From DASWIP01 sp036397635 (GTDB lineage Bacteria > Actinomycetota > AC-67), in the NCBI GenBank assembly GCA_036397635.1, contig DASWIP010000059.1:1-38623 (forward strand): 38,623 bases of DNA, in the 5' to 3' direction. A program made the translations under genes and the position numbers. Of the stretch, positions 16,577 to 24,215 are shown piece by piece (the stretch's first letter is position 1; every line of letters begins with the position of its first letter). Under the pieces are notes generated by a model that did not search any database, was not told the DNA's origin, and saw nothing but the letters and a program-made list of their open reading frames with translations.

Positions 16577-16702
16577 CGAAGGCTTGAGGTAGCTCGCCGC
16601 GCGCGCCCGGGTGGGTGCGCTGGCTGAGCCCGATACGGGGCTCGCGCCGCAGGCGCGGCCCCCGGAAGGAGGCGTCGAGGCAGGCCTGAGGTCTGCCGGT
16701 TC

Positions 16703-17542
16703 ATGATCAGGATGTTTGATCGCCAGCGGCGTCTTCGCCTGCTGCTGCTCACGTTCGTGCTCGCCTCGATCACGATCGTCACCATCGATTTCCGGACCCA
16801 CGGCGACGGGCCCTTGGATCGGCTGGGGCGCGTCGCGATGACCGTGATCGGCCCGCTTCAGGAAGGCCTGTCGACCATCTTCCGGCCGGTCGGGAACTTC
16901 TTCGGCGGCATCGGCCGCATCGGATCACTGCAGGCCGACATCGAGCTGCTCGAGCGGGAGAACGCGGAGCTGCGCGCGCAGCAGGAGGCGGTCGAGGACA
17001 TCACCCGGGAGAACGCATCGCTACGCCGGCTGCTGGTCTTGCGTGATCGGTTCAACCTTCGGACCGCGCCGGCGCAGGTCATCGGGGTCAGCCCCTCCAA
17101 CTTCGAGCGCGTCGTGTTCATCAATCGCGGCAGCGCCGACGGGGTGCGCAAGGACATGCCGGTGCTGGCCGGCGAGGGGCTCGCCGGCCGGGTGGTCGAG
17201 GTCGGTGAGACGACCTCGAAGGTGCTGCTGGTCGTTGACCGTGCGAGCGCCGTCGCGGCCCGTCTCGCCTCCAACGGCAAGACCGGGATCCTGGAGGGGA
17301 CGGGGGGCGCGACGGTTCGTTTCGAGCTGCTCGATCCGGAAGCCGAGGTCGAGGTGGGCGACCGGGTGCTGACCAGCGGCTACGACGGTGGCGTCTTCCC
17401 GCCTGGGCTGCCGCTCGGCACGGTCGTCGACGCTCCGCCACCGCACTCGGCCCTGTCGCGAGTGGTCACCGTACAGCCGTTCGTCGACTTCTCGAGCCTG
17501 GACTACGTGCTGCTCGTCACCAGCGAGGAGCGTGGAGGATGA
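16703..17542 (+). CDS. mreC: Rod shape-determining protein MreC
   Basis: MreC is a bitopic membrane protein that couples MreB to the penicillin-binding protein in the elongasome. The 279-residue product has an N-terminal membrane segment (about 12-28, LLLLTFVLASITIVTI). A coiled coil follows at about 72-110 (LQADIELLERENAELRAQQ onward), and then the MreC beta-barrel domain with NRGSADGVRKDMPVL and VLTSGYDGGVFPPGLPLG. The gap from mreB is 126 bp and holds no gene that I can see. A second ATG at 16712 is an alternative start. The stop overlaps mreD by ATGA. Confidence 0.95.
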   Translation: MIRMFDRQRRLRLLLLTFVLASITIVTIDFRTHGDGPLDRLGRVAMTVIGPLQEGLSTIFRPVGNFFGGIGRIGSLQADIELLERENAELRAQQEAVEDITRENASLRRLLVLRDRFNLRTAPAQVIGVSPSNFERVVFINRGSADGVRKDMPVLAGEGLAGRVVEVGETTSKVLLVVDRASAVAARLASNGKTGILEGTGGATVRFELLDPEAEVEVGDRVLTSGYDGGVFPPGLPLGTVVDAPPPHSALSRVVTVQPFVDFSSLDYVLLVTSEERGG

Positions 17543-18057
17543 TCTGGCGGCGCGCGCTGATGCTGGTCGTGCTCGGGATCACCGGGCTCGCGTTGGAGAC
17601 CTCGATCTTCGGCGAGATGACGCTCTACGGCACCAAGCCCCAGCTGCTGCTGCTGGTGACCGTGGCCATCGCGCTGAGCGAGGGGCCGCTGCTGGGCATG
17701 ACCGCCGGTTTCACCTTCGGGTTGCTGACCGACATGGTGCTCGGCCTGCCTGCGGGAGTGACCGCGCTGACGTACACGCTGGCCGGGTACGTGGTCGGCC
17801 GCATCCGCATGCAGATGCAGGCGCCGAGCGCGTGGATGCCCATCGGGATGATCGCCTTCGCCACGCTGGCGGCGATGCTGTTCTACGGCGCCTTCAGTTT
17901 GGTCCTCGGGCAGGAGTCGCTGCCGCCGAGCCGGGTGCTGCGCCACGCGGTGCAGGGCGCCCTCTACAACGGGCTGCTCACGCCGTTCCTCTATCCGTTA
18001 GTGCGCGGGCTCGGCGCGCGCCTGCGGCCGCGCGCCGCAGAGGTGCTCGGCCGATGA
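17539..18057 (+). CDS. mreD: Rod shape-determining protein MreD
   Basis: A 172-residue integral membrane protein with about five hydrophobic segments and almost no soluble part, as expected for MreD. The motif GFTFGLLTDMVLGLPAGVTALTYTLAGYVVG is characteristic: an Asp within a membrane segment followed by a Gly/Pro-rich turn. It sits between mreC and mrdA with ATGA overlaps at both ends. It is a partner in the elongasome; the family has no enzymatic activity. Confidence 0.93.
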   Translation: MIWRRALMLVVLGITGLALETSIFGEMTLYGTKPQLLLLVTVAIALSEGPLLGMTAGFTFGLLTDMVLGLPAGVTALTYTLAGYVVGRIRMQMQAPSAWMPIGMIAFATLAAMLFYGAFSLVLGQESLPPSRVLRHAVQGALYNGLLTPFLYPLVRGLGARLRPRAAEVLGR

Positions 18058-20039
18058 TCAACACCCTCGAGGACCGCGTTCGGCTGCGGGCGACGATCGT
18101 GGGGATCGTGATCCTGACCATGATCGGGGTACTGATCGCGCGCCTGTGGTTCCTGCAGGTGCTCGCCGGTGAGGAATTCGCGGCCAAGGCCGAGTCCAAC
18201 TCGGTCCGGATCGTCTCGATCGAGGCGCCGCGCGGGCGCATCCTCGACCGGCGCGGACGCGTGCTGGTCAAGAACCGCCCCGCGCTGGCGATCGGTATCC
18301 GCAAGGACGACCTCCCCGACGACGAGGCCGAGGCGCTCGAGGTCAAGCGGCGGCTCGCCCGGCTGCTCGGCATCACGGTCCGGGATATCAACCGCACGCT
18401 CGCCGACAAGCGAGTATCCCCGTACAAGGCGGCGGTCATCGCGTCGGACGTGTCCGAGGAGTCGCTGTTCGAGGTCAAGGAGCGTCGAGACCTGTATCCC
18501 GGCGTCGAGACCCTCACTTTGCCGGTGCGCACCTATCCGCTCGGCTCGCTGGCGGCGCACATCCTGGGATACGTCGGCGAAACCACCGAGGAGGAGATCA
18601 AGACGCTCGACGCCTACCGCCTCGGTGACCGGATCGGGCGAACCGGCGTCGAACGCACCTACGAGCAGTGGCTGCGCGGCGAGCCTGGGCTCCAGAAGCT
18701 GGAGGTGGATGCGACCGGACGCGTGCTGCGTGAACGTCTGCTGGGCAGCCGGCCGGCGCAGCCGGGATCAGACGTCTACCTGTCGCTCGACGCGCGGTTG
18801 CAGCGCATCGCGGAGGGCGCGCTCACGGAAGGGATCGAGCGCGCGCGGGGCCAGACGTTCCACAGCACCGGGGAATCGTTCAAGGCCCCGGCCGCGGCGA
18901 CGGTCGTGCTCGACGCTCGGACCGGAGAGATCGTCGCGATGGCGAGCTTCCCGACGTTCGACATCCGGCAGTTCGTCGGCGGCGTGACCGACCGGTACTG
19001 GAGCTTCCTCAACGACGAACGTAACAGGTACCCGCTGCTGAACCGCGCGATCCAGTCGTCATATCCGCCGGGCTCGACGTACAAGCCGGTGCTCGCGACG
19101 GCGGCGCTTGCGACCGGCGCCGCGTCACCCGGCGGCGGATACCCGTGCAAGACGCAGTTCCGTTTCGGCGACACGGTCTTCCGTAACTGGCAGCCACGTG
19201 ATGCGACCATCAGCCTTGCGCAGTCGATCATCGAGTCATGCGACACCGTCTATTACAACTTCGCGCGTAACTGGTGGCTGCGGGAACAGAGCCAGATCGC
19301 GGCCGGCAAGAAGCCTTCCGAGACGATGCAGAGCTGGTCCCGCCGGTTCGGGCTCGGCGCGAAGACCGGGATCGATCTGCCGCAGGAGACCGCGGGACGC
19401 ATCCCCGACCGCTCCTGGCGTCGCCAAACGTGGGAGGCGAACAAGGACTCGTACTGCAAGACCTACCGGCGCACGCGCTCGGCGCTGTTCGAGGATCTGT
19501 GCGAGCGCGGGTTCCTGTGGCGTGGCGGTGATGCGGTCAACATGTCGATCGGGCAGGGCGACGTGTTGGCGACCCCGTTGCAGATGGCCGTGGCCTACGC
19601 CGCGATCGCCAACGGCGGCAAGGTCCTGCAGCCACACGTAGGCCTGAAGGTCGTCTCGCCCGCCGGGGATACGGTCGAGGAGATCGAGACCACGGTCGTC
19701 CGTCGGATCAAGGCGCCGGGAGACGACATCAAGTACGTCCAGCGCGCGCTCAGGCAGGTGCCCGAGCGCGGAACCGCGCAATTCCCATTCCGCGGCTGGC
19801 CGTTCGACGAGATCCCGATGGCCGCGAAGACCGGGTCCTCCGAGATCGCCGGGAAGCAGCCCTACTCATGGTTCGCCGCGTACGGTCCCGCGAACGACCC
19901 CCGGTACGTCGCGGTCGCCGTCGTGGAGGAAGCAGGTTTCGGCAGCCAGGTCGCCGGCCCGATCGTTCGCCGGCTGTTCGACGAGCTGTTCGACCAGCCC
20001 CCGCTTCCCATCGTCTACGGCACTTCGAGGAGCGACTGA
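18054..20039 (+). CDS. mrdA: Penicillin-binding protein 2, elongasome transpeptidase
   Basis: This class B PBP cross-links peptidoglycan during elongation. The 661-residue protein has one N-terminal membrane anchor (about 15-37), then the dimerisation domain with APRGRILDRRGRVLVKN. The transpeptidase domain has Ser341 in STYK, Ser395 in SCD (the SxN position carries Asp), and Lys592 in KTGSS. Between these lies a segment with several Cys and Arg residues (about 460-490, DSYCKTYRRTRSALFEDLCERGF) that resembles the extra region found in many actinobacterial PBP2 proteins. The start ATG 18054 overlaps the mreD stop. An open frame continues far upstream but is only shadow. rodA starts at the stop (TGATG). 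Confidence 0.96.
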   Translation: MINTLEDRVRLRATIVGIVILTMIGVLIARLWFLQVLAGEEFAAKAESNSVRIVSIEAPRGRILDRRGRVLVKNRPALAIGIRKDDLPDDEAEALEVKRRLARLLGITVRDINRTLADKRVSPYKAAVIASDVSEESLFEVKERRDLYPGVETLTLPVRTYPLGSLAAHILGYVGETTEEEIKTLDAYRLGDRIGRTGVERTYEQWLRGEPGLQKLEVDATGRVLRERLLGSRPAQPGSDVYLSLDARLQRIAEGALTEGIERARGQTFHSTGESFKAPAAATVVLDARTGEIVAMASFPTFDIRQFVGGVTDRYWSFLNDERNRYPLLNRAIQSSYPPGSTYKPVLATAALATGAASPGGGYPCKTQFRFGDTVFRNWQPRDATISLAQSIIESCDTVYYNFARNWWLREQSQIAAGKKPSETMQSWSRRFGLGAKTGIDLPQETAGRIPDRSWRRQTWEANKDSYCKTYRRTRSALFEDLCERGFLWRGGDAVNMSIGQGDVLATPLQMAVAYAAIANGGKVLQPHVGLKVVSPAGDTVEEIETTVVRRIKAPGDDIKYVQRALRQVPERGTAQFPFRGWPFDEIPMAAKTGSSEIAGKQPYSWFAAYGPANDPRYVAVAVVEEAGFGSQVAGPIVRRLFDELFDQPPLPIVYGTSRSD

Positions 20040-21196
20040 TGGAGTTCGGTCGGGTCGAGCGGATCGGGCGCGAGCACGTTCCCGGCGTGCTGTCGCAGAA
20101 AGCGCCGATCCGCCACCTGGATCTCTCGCTGGTGCTAACCGCCGGCGCGATCACGGCGTTCGGATGTCTGATGGTGTGGAGCGCCTCGCACGCGCGCCTC
20201 GAGGCCGAAGGGCTATCGGGCCGGTTCCTGTTCGACCGCCAGGTGGTGTTCTCTCTCGTGGGATTCGGGGCCATGATCGCCACCGCCGCGTTCAGCTACC
20301 GGCGCTTGAAGGCATGGGGGCCGCTCGTCTACGTGGCGGGGATCGCCCTGCTGGCGGCCGTGCTGACCTCGTTCGGCTCGTCGTCGGCCGGCGCGCAGCG
20401 CTGGATCGACATCGGCTTCTTGCAGTTCCAGCCCTCGGAATTCGCCAAGCTGGGCGTGTTGGTGGTGGTGGCATTGATCCTTGGCGAGCAGCGCGGCGAC
20501 CCGGGAGCCGTTCACATCCTGAGCGCCGTCGCGCTGACGACGCTGCCGGCGATCCTGATCTATCTGCAGCCCGACCTCGGTACCCTTTTGGCGTTCGTCG
20601 CGATACTGACGGCCCAGCTCGTCCTGGCGGGGACGCGCGCGCGCGTCCTGCTGCTGCTCGTCGTGCTCGGGGTCGTGGCGGTCATCGGCGTCCTTCATCT
20701 CGGGCTACTGCAGGACTACCAGCTCGCTCGCCTGACCGGGTTCCTCGATCCGACGGCGGATCCGCAACGGACCGGCTACAACCTGAACCAGGCGATGATC
20801 GCCGTCGGCTCCGGCCAGATGATGGGCAAGGGCCTGTTCACCGGATCGCAGACCAATCTCGACTTCGTCCCCGAGGTCCACACCGACTTCATCTTCACCG
20901 CCATCGGGGAAGAGCTGGGCTTCATCGGCGCCGTCGTGCTGCTCGCGCTGTTCACGATCCTGCTGTGGCGCGGGCTGCGCATCGCGATGATGTCCAAAGA
21001 CCTGTTCGGGACGCTGCTCGCCGGCGGTGTGGTGGCGATGCTGGCGTTCCAGATGTTCATCAATATCGGCATGACGATCGGCGTGTCGCCGATCACCGGG
21101 ATCCCTCTGCCGTTCGTGTCCTACGGCGGCTCGTCGATGCTCACCACCTGGGTGGCGACGGGGATCCTGCTCAACGTGCACATGCGCCGCTTGTAG
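20039..21196 (+). CDS. rodA: Rod shape-determining protein RodA, SEDS glycosyltransferase
   Basis: RodA polymerises lipid II glycan strands in partnership with PBP2. The 385-residue protein has about ten membrane segments. SEDS signatures are visible: GAQRWIDIGFLQFQPSEFAKL, the YLQPDLGTLLAF segment with the catalytic Asp, and near the C-terminus PFVSYGGSSML. The extracellular TGYNLNQAMIAVGSGQMMGKGLF loop is typical. ATG 20039 overlaps the mrdA stop by one base, and AGGAG lies 6 nt upstream. A frame extension into mrdA lacks support. Confidence 0.96.
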   Translation: MEFGRVERIGREHVPGVLSQKAPIRHLDLSLVLTAGAITAFGCLMVWSASHARLEAEGLSGRFLFDRQVVFSLVGFGAMIATAAFSYRRLKAWGPLVYVAGIALLAAVLTSFGSSSAGAQRWIDIGFLQFQPSEFAKLGVLVVVALILGEQRGDPGAVHILSAVALTTLPAILIYLQPDLGTLLAFVAILTAQLVLAGTRARVLLLLVVLGVVAVIGVLHLGLLQDYQLARLTGFLDPTADPQRTGYNLNQAMIAVGSGQMMGKGLFTGSQTNLDFVPEVHTDFIFTAIGEELGFIGAVVLLALFTILLWRGLRIAMMSKDLFGTLLAGGVVAMLAFQMFINIGMTIGVSPITGIPLPFVSYGGSSMLTTWVATGILLNVHMRRL

Positions 21197-21216
21197 GCGC
21201 GGGAAGGAAGGAAGAC

Positions 21217-23310
21217 GTGGAGAACGACAACGAGATCCGGCCCGAGGCGCCGCCGGCGCCGGCTGGCGAGAGTGCCGCGCCGGCCGGTGAGAGTGCCGCT
21301 CCGGCCGCCGAGGTGAGTGAGCCTCGCGGGGATGACGCAGGTGAAGGGAGCAACGCCGGCCCGGCTCTGGGCCCGGACGGACTGCCGCGTAAGCGGCGCC
21401 GCCGCGGCAAGAGGGGCGGCAAGCGTCACCGGAAGAAGACGCCGGGGGTATCGACGGGTGAAGCTGCACCGAACGGCGACGAGCCCGGTGAGCCCGGTGA
21501 GACCGCTGTGACCGCGCCGGACGACTCCGGGGCAGAGGTGAAGAAGGCTCCGGCGCGCGCCCGTCAGCCGCAACGCCGGCGCCAGCCCGCGCGCGCGCCC
21601 GCCCGAAAGGCCGAGAAGCCCGATGAGGAGGTTGAAGCGGGGACACCCGCGGAGCCGAGCGACGAGAAGCCCGCGAGCAGGGGGAGGACTCGCGAGGCAG
21701 CCTCCGCCGAGGCGGGTGCCGGCGAGGCGGGTGCCGACGAAGCAGCCACGGATGAGGGGGGTGCCGACGAGGCGGGCGCAGATGGCGCGCCGCGCAAGCG
21801 CCGCCGCCGGGGCAAGCGGGGAGGCCAGGGGCGCAAGAAGCCGGCCGCCGAGGGCGGCGATGAGGCCGCCGGGGACAAGGCGCCTGCGGCAGACGAGGCG
21901 TCCGCGGGGGACAAGGCGCCGGCGAAGAGGGCGCCCGGCAGGGCGCGAGCCACCGGCGGCGGCTCCACTCGCCTGAAGGCGCGCGCGATCCGCAATGAAC
22001 AGCAGAAGGGGCGCCGTCGGCCGCGCCGGCTCACCGAGGAGGACGCCGCGCGGCTCCGCGGCGGCAAGAAGGTGATGCTCATCCACGAGCACGAGGATCG
22101 CACGCAGATCGCGCTGCTCGAGGAAGGCACGCTGATCGAGCACTTCGTCTCGCGCAAGGGCGAGAAGACCACGATGACCGGCAACGTGTTCCTCGGCCGC
22201 GTGCAGAACGTGTTGCCCTCGATGGAGGCCGCGTTCGTCGACTTCGGCCGGGGACGCAACGGCGTCCTGTACGCCGGCGAGGTTAACTACTCGCTGGAGG
22301 ACCTCGAGGGCGAGCTGCCGCGCATCGAGAAGGTGCTGAAGTCGGGTCAGTCGCTCATGGTGCAGGTCACCAAGGACCCGATCGGCAACAAGGGCGCGCG
22401 ACTGACCACGCAGATCTCGCTCGCCGGCCGGTACATGGTGCTCGCGCCCGAGCAGCAGGTCTCGGGCATCTCGCGCCGCCTCGCCGACAAGGAACGCTCG
22501 CGGCTGCGGCTGATCCTGCGTGAGATCGCGCCCAACGGTCACGGCGTGATCGTGCGCACCGCCGCCGAGGGCGCGAGCCGCGAGGCACTCGAGCGCGATC
22601 TCACCAACCTGATCAAGACCTGGGAGGACATCCAGCGCAAGGCCAAGCGAGCGAAGGCGCCCCACCTGCTCTACGCGGAGCCGGAGCTGGTCTCGCGCGT
22701 GGTCCGCGACATCTTCGCCGGCGAGGTCACCCAGATGGTCGTGGACAGTCGAGGCACCTTCGAGGAGATCCGCGCGTACCTCGACGAGCAGGCGCCGGAC
22801 ATGCTCGACCGGCTGACGCTGCACGAGGGACCGTTGCAGCTCTTCGAGTCCTATCGCGTGGCCGAGCAGCTCCACAAGGCGCTCGAGCGCAAGGTCTGGC
22901 TGCCCTCGGGTGGCTCGCTGGTGATCGACAAGTCCGAGGCGATGACCGTCATCGACGTCAACACCGGCAAGTTCACGGGCAAGGGCTCCAACCTCGAGGA
23001 GACCGTGTTCAAGAACAACCTCGAGGCGGCCGAGGAGGTCGCGCGGCAGCTACGCCTGCGGGACATCGGCGGGATCATCGTGATCGACTTCATCGACATG
23101 ATCGACCCGAACAACCAGAAGGAGGTCCTGCGAACCCTCAAGCGCGCGCTGTCCACCGACAAGACCCGGAGCCAGGTCTTCGACGTGACCAATCTGGGCC
23201 TGGTTGAGATGACCCGGAAGCGCGTGTCGGAAGGGCTGCTGGAGGCCTTCAGTGAGCCGTGCCCGAACTGTGAGGGACGCGGTATCGTCATGACCCACGA
23301 GATCGACTAG
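21217..23310 (+). CDS. Ribonuclease E/G family endoribonuclease with long basic N-terminal extension
   Basis: This is the RNA-decay and rRNA-processing endonuclease (rne/rng). The catalytic half starts near residue 283. The S1 domain runs from about 320 (GNVFLGRVQNVLPSMEAAFVDFG). Metal-binding Asp580 is in VIDVNTGK and Asp624 in VIDFIDM, and the zinc-link cysteines are Cys682 and Cys685 (CPNCEGRG). The first 280 residues are disordered Ala/Glu/Arg sequence with two copies of PRKRRRRGKRGG (near 53 and 194). This suits the actinobacterial RNase E type, in which the N-terminal arm recruits RNA or partners. The GTG 21217 start has GGAAGGAAG upstream. The gene follows rodA and precedes rplU-rpmA, the standard order. 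Confidence 0.95.
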   Translation: MENDNEIRPEAPPAPAGESAAPAGESAAPAAEVSEPRGDDAGEGSNAGPALGPDGLPRKRRRRGKRGGKRHRKKTPGVSTGEAAPNGDEPGEPGETAVTAPDDSGAEVKKAPARARQPQRRRQPARAPARKAEKPDEEVEAGTPAEPSDEKPASRGRTREAASAEAGAGEAGADEAATDEGGADEAGADGAPRKRRRRGKRGGQGRKKPAAEGGDEAAGDKAPAADEASAGDKAPAKRAPGRARATGGGSTRLKARAIRNEQQKGRRRPRRLTEEDAARLRGGKKVMLIHEHEDRTQIALLEEGTLIEHFVSRKGEKTTMTGNVFLGRVQNVLPSMEAAFVDFGRGRNGVLYAGEVNYSLEDLEGELPRIEKVLKSGQSLMVQVTKDPIGNKGARLTTQISLAGRYMVLAPEQQVSGISRRLADKERSRLRLILREIAPNGHGVIVRTAAEGASREALERDLTNLIKTWEDIQRKAKRAKAPHLLYAEPELVSRVVRDIFAGEVTQMVVDSRGTFEEIRAYLDEQAPDMLDRLTLHEGPLQLFESYRVAEQLHKALERKVWLPSGGSLVIDKSEAMTVIDVNTGKFTGKGSNLEETVFKNNLEAAEEVARQLRLRDIGGIIVIDFIDMIDPNNQKEVLRTLKRALSTDKTRSQVFDVTNLGLVEMTRKRVSEGLLEAFSEPCPNCEGRGIVMTHEID

Positions 23311-23322
23311 AGAGGGACGAGC

Positions 23323-23859
23323 ATGTACGCGATCATCCGCGCCTCCGGGCATCAAGAGAAGGTCTCGCCCGGCGAAGTCATCATGGTCAACCGCCTCAAG
23401 CAGGTGGTGGGGGACCAGGTCACGTTCGTGCCGCTGGTCCTATCCAAGGACGACGGCACGACCATCACCGACAAGGCCGATCTGGAAGCCAGGGCAAAGG
23501 TCGTCGGGACCATCCGCGAACACGTGAAGGGCGACAAGGTCGACATCTACCAGTACCGGAGCAAGACCGGGTACCGTCGCCACACCGGCCATCGGCAGCC
23601 CCTGACCGTCGTGGAGATCTCGGAGATCCAGTTCGACGGCGAGACCTTCCACGCGCCCGAGCCCGAACCTGAGCCTGAAAAGCCGGAGAAGGCTGAGAAG
23701 GCCGAGAAGGCCGACAAGCCCGCCAAGGGCAAAGCCAAGGCCACGGACAAGGCGAAGGGGAAGAAAGTGACCAAGGCGAAGGCGGCTGCCAAGAAGCCGG
23801 CCAAGGAAGCGGCTCCCGCGGCCGAGGCTGCCGGCGACGCAGCAGGCGACGAGGAGTAA
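23323..23859 (+). CDS. rplU: 50S ribosomal protein L21 with long Lys/Ala/Glu tail
   Basis: The first ~105 residues are a complete L21 (MYAIIRASGHQEKVSPGE, then IYQYRSKTGYRRHTGHRQPLT), which binds 23S rRNA. The protein is 178 residues, compared with the usual ~103. The additional 70 residues are low complexity: acidic EPEPEPEK, then Lys/Ala repeats, then an acidic end. Such a tail looks like a disordered basic arm and resembles histone H1-like repeats. It is in frame, and codon use matches the core. It precedes rpmA by 56 bp. Confidence 0.95.
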   Translation: MYAIIRASGHQEKVSPGEVIMVNRLKQVVGDQVTFVPLVLSKDDGTTITDKADLEARAKVVGTIREHVKGDKVDIYQYRSKTGYRRHTGHRQPLTVVEISEIQFDGETFHAPEPEPEPEKPEKAEKAEKADKPAKGKAKATDKAKGKKVTKAKAAAKKPAKEAAPAAEAAGDAAGDEE

Positions 23860-23899
23860 GGACGCTGGTGCAGCGGTAGCCGGGGCCGCCGTCCTCTGG

Positions 23900-23905
23900 T
23901 AGCCT
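23900..23905 (+). promoter_or_regulatory. Possible -10 box of rpmA
   Basis: TAGCCT ends 10 nt before the rpmA ATG, and no ribosome binding site is present in the gap. It may provide a near-leaderless transcript separate from rplU. Confidence 0.35.
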
Positions 23906-23915
23906 TTCTCGCGCT

Positions 23916-24170
23916 ATGGCATCCAAGAAAGGCGTCGGCTCGTCCCGCAACGGTCGAGACTCCGGCCCGCAGTACCTGGGCGTGAAGCGCTACGGAGGGC
24001 AACAGGTCACGGCCGGCTCCATCCTGGTCCGTCAGCGCGGGACCAAGATCCACCCGGGTCAGAACGTCGGCCACGGCCGCGACCACACCCTGTTCGCGCG
24101 CGTGAACGGCGTCGTGATGTTCCGCGACCGCCGGAACCGCAAGCTCGTCGACGTCATCCCGAGCGCGTAG
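23916..24170 (+). CDS. rpmA: 50S ribosomal protein L27
   Basis: The 84-residue protein is a full L27: MASKKGVGSSRNGRDS, YLGVKRYGGQQV, GSILVRQRGTKIHPGQNVG, and GRDHTLFARVNGVV. The N-terminal arm reaches the peptidyl transferase centre. It starts directly with the mature MASKKG form and has no cleavable N-terminal extension of the Firmicutes type. It closes the rne-rplU-rpmA block; its stop faces the S8 protease across 45 bp. Confidence 0.97.
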   Translation: MASKKGVGSSRNGRDSGPQYLGVKRYGGQQVTAGSILVRQRGTKIHPGQNVGHGRDHTLFARVNGVVMFRDRRNRKLVDVIPSA

Positions 24171-24215
24171 AGCGACCAGCTCCACCACCATGTTCCCCGA
24201 TATTCCGTGCTGCCT

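Noticed and set aside
17388..18053. Upstream extension of the mrdA frame
   Set aside because: It overlaps mreC and mreD in another frame; the PBP2 anchor begins at ATG 18054.
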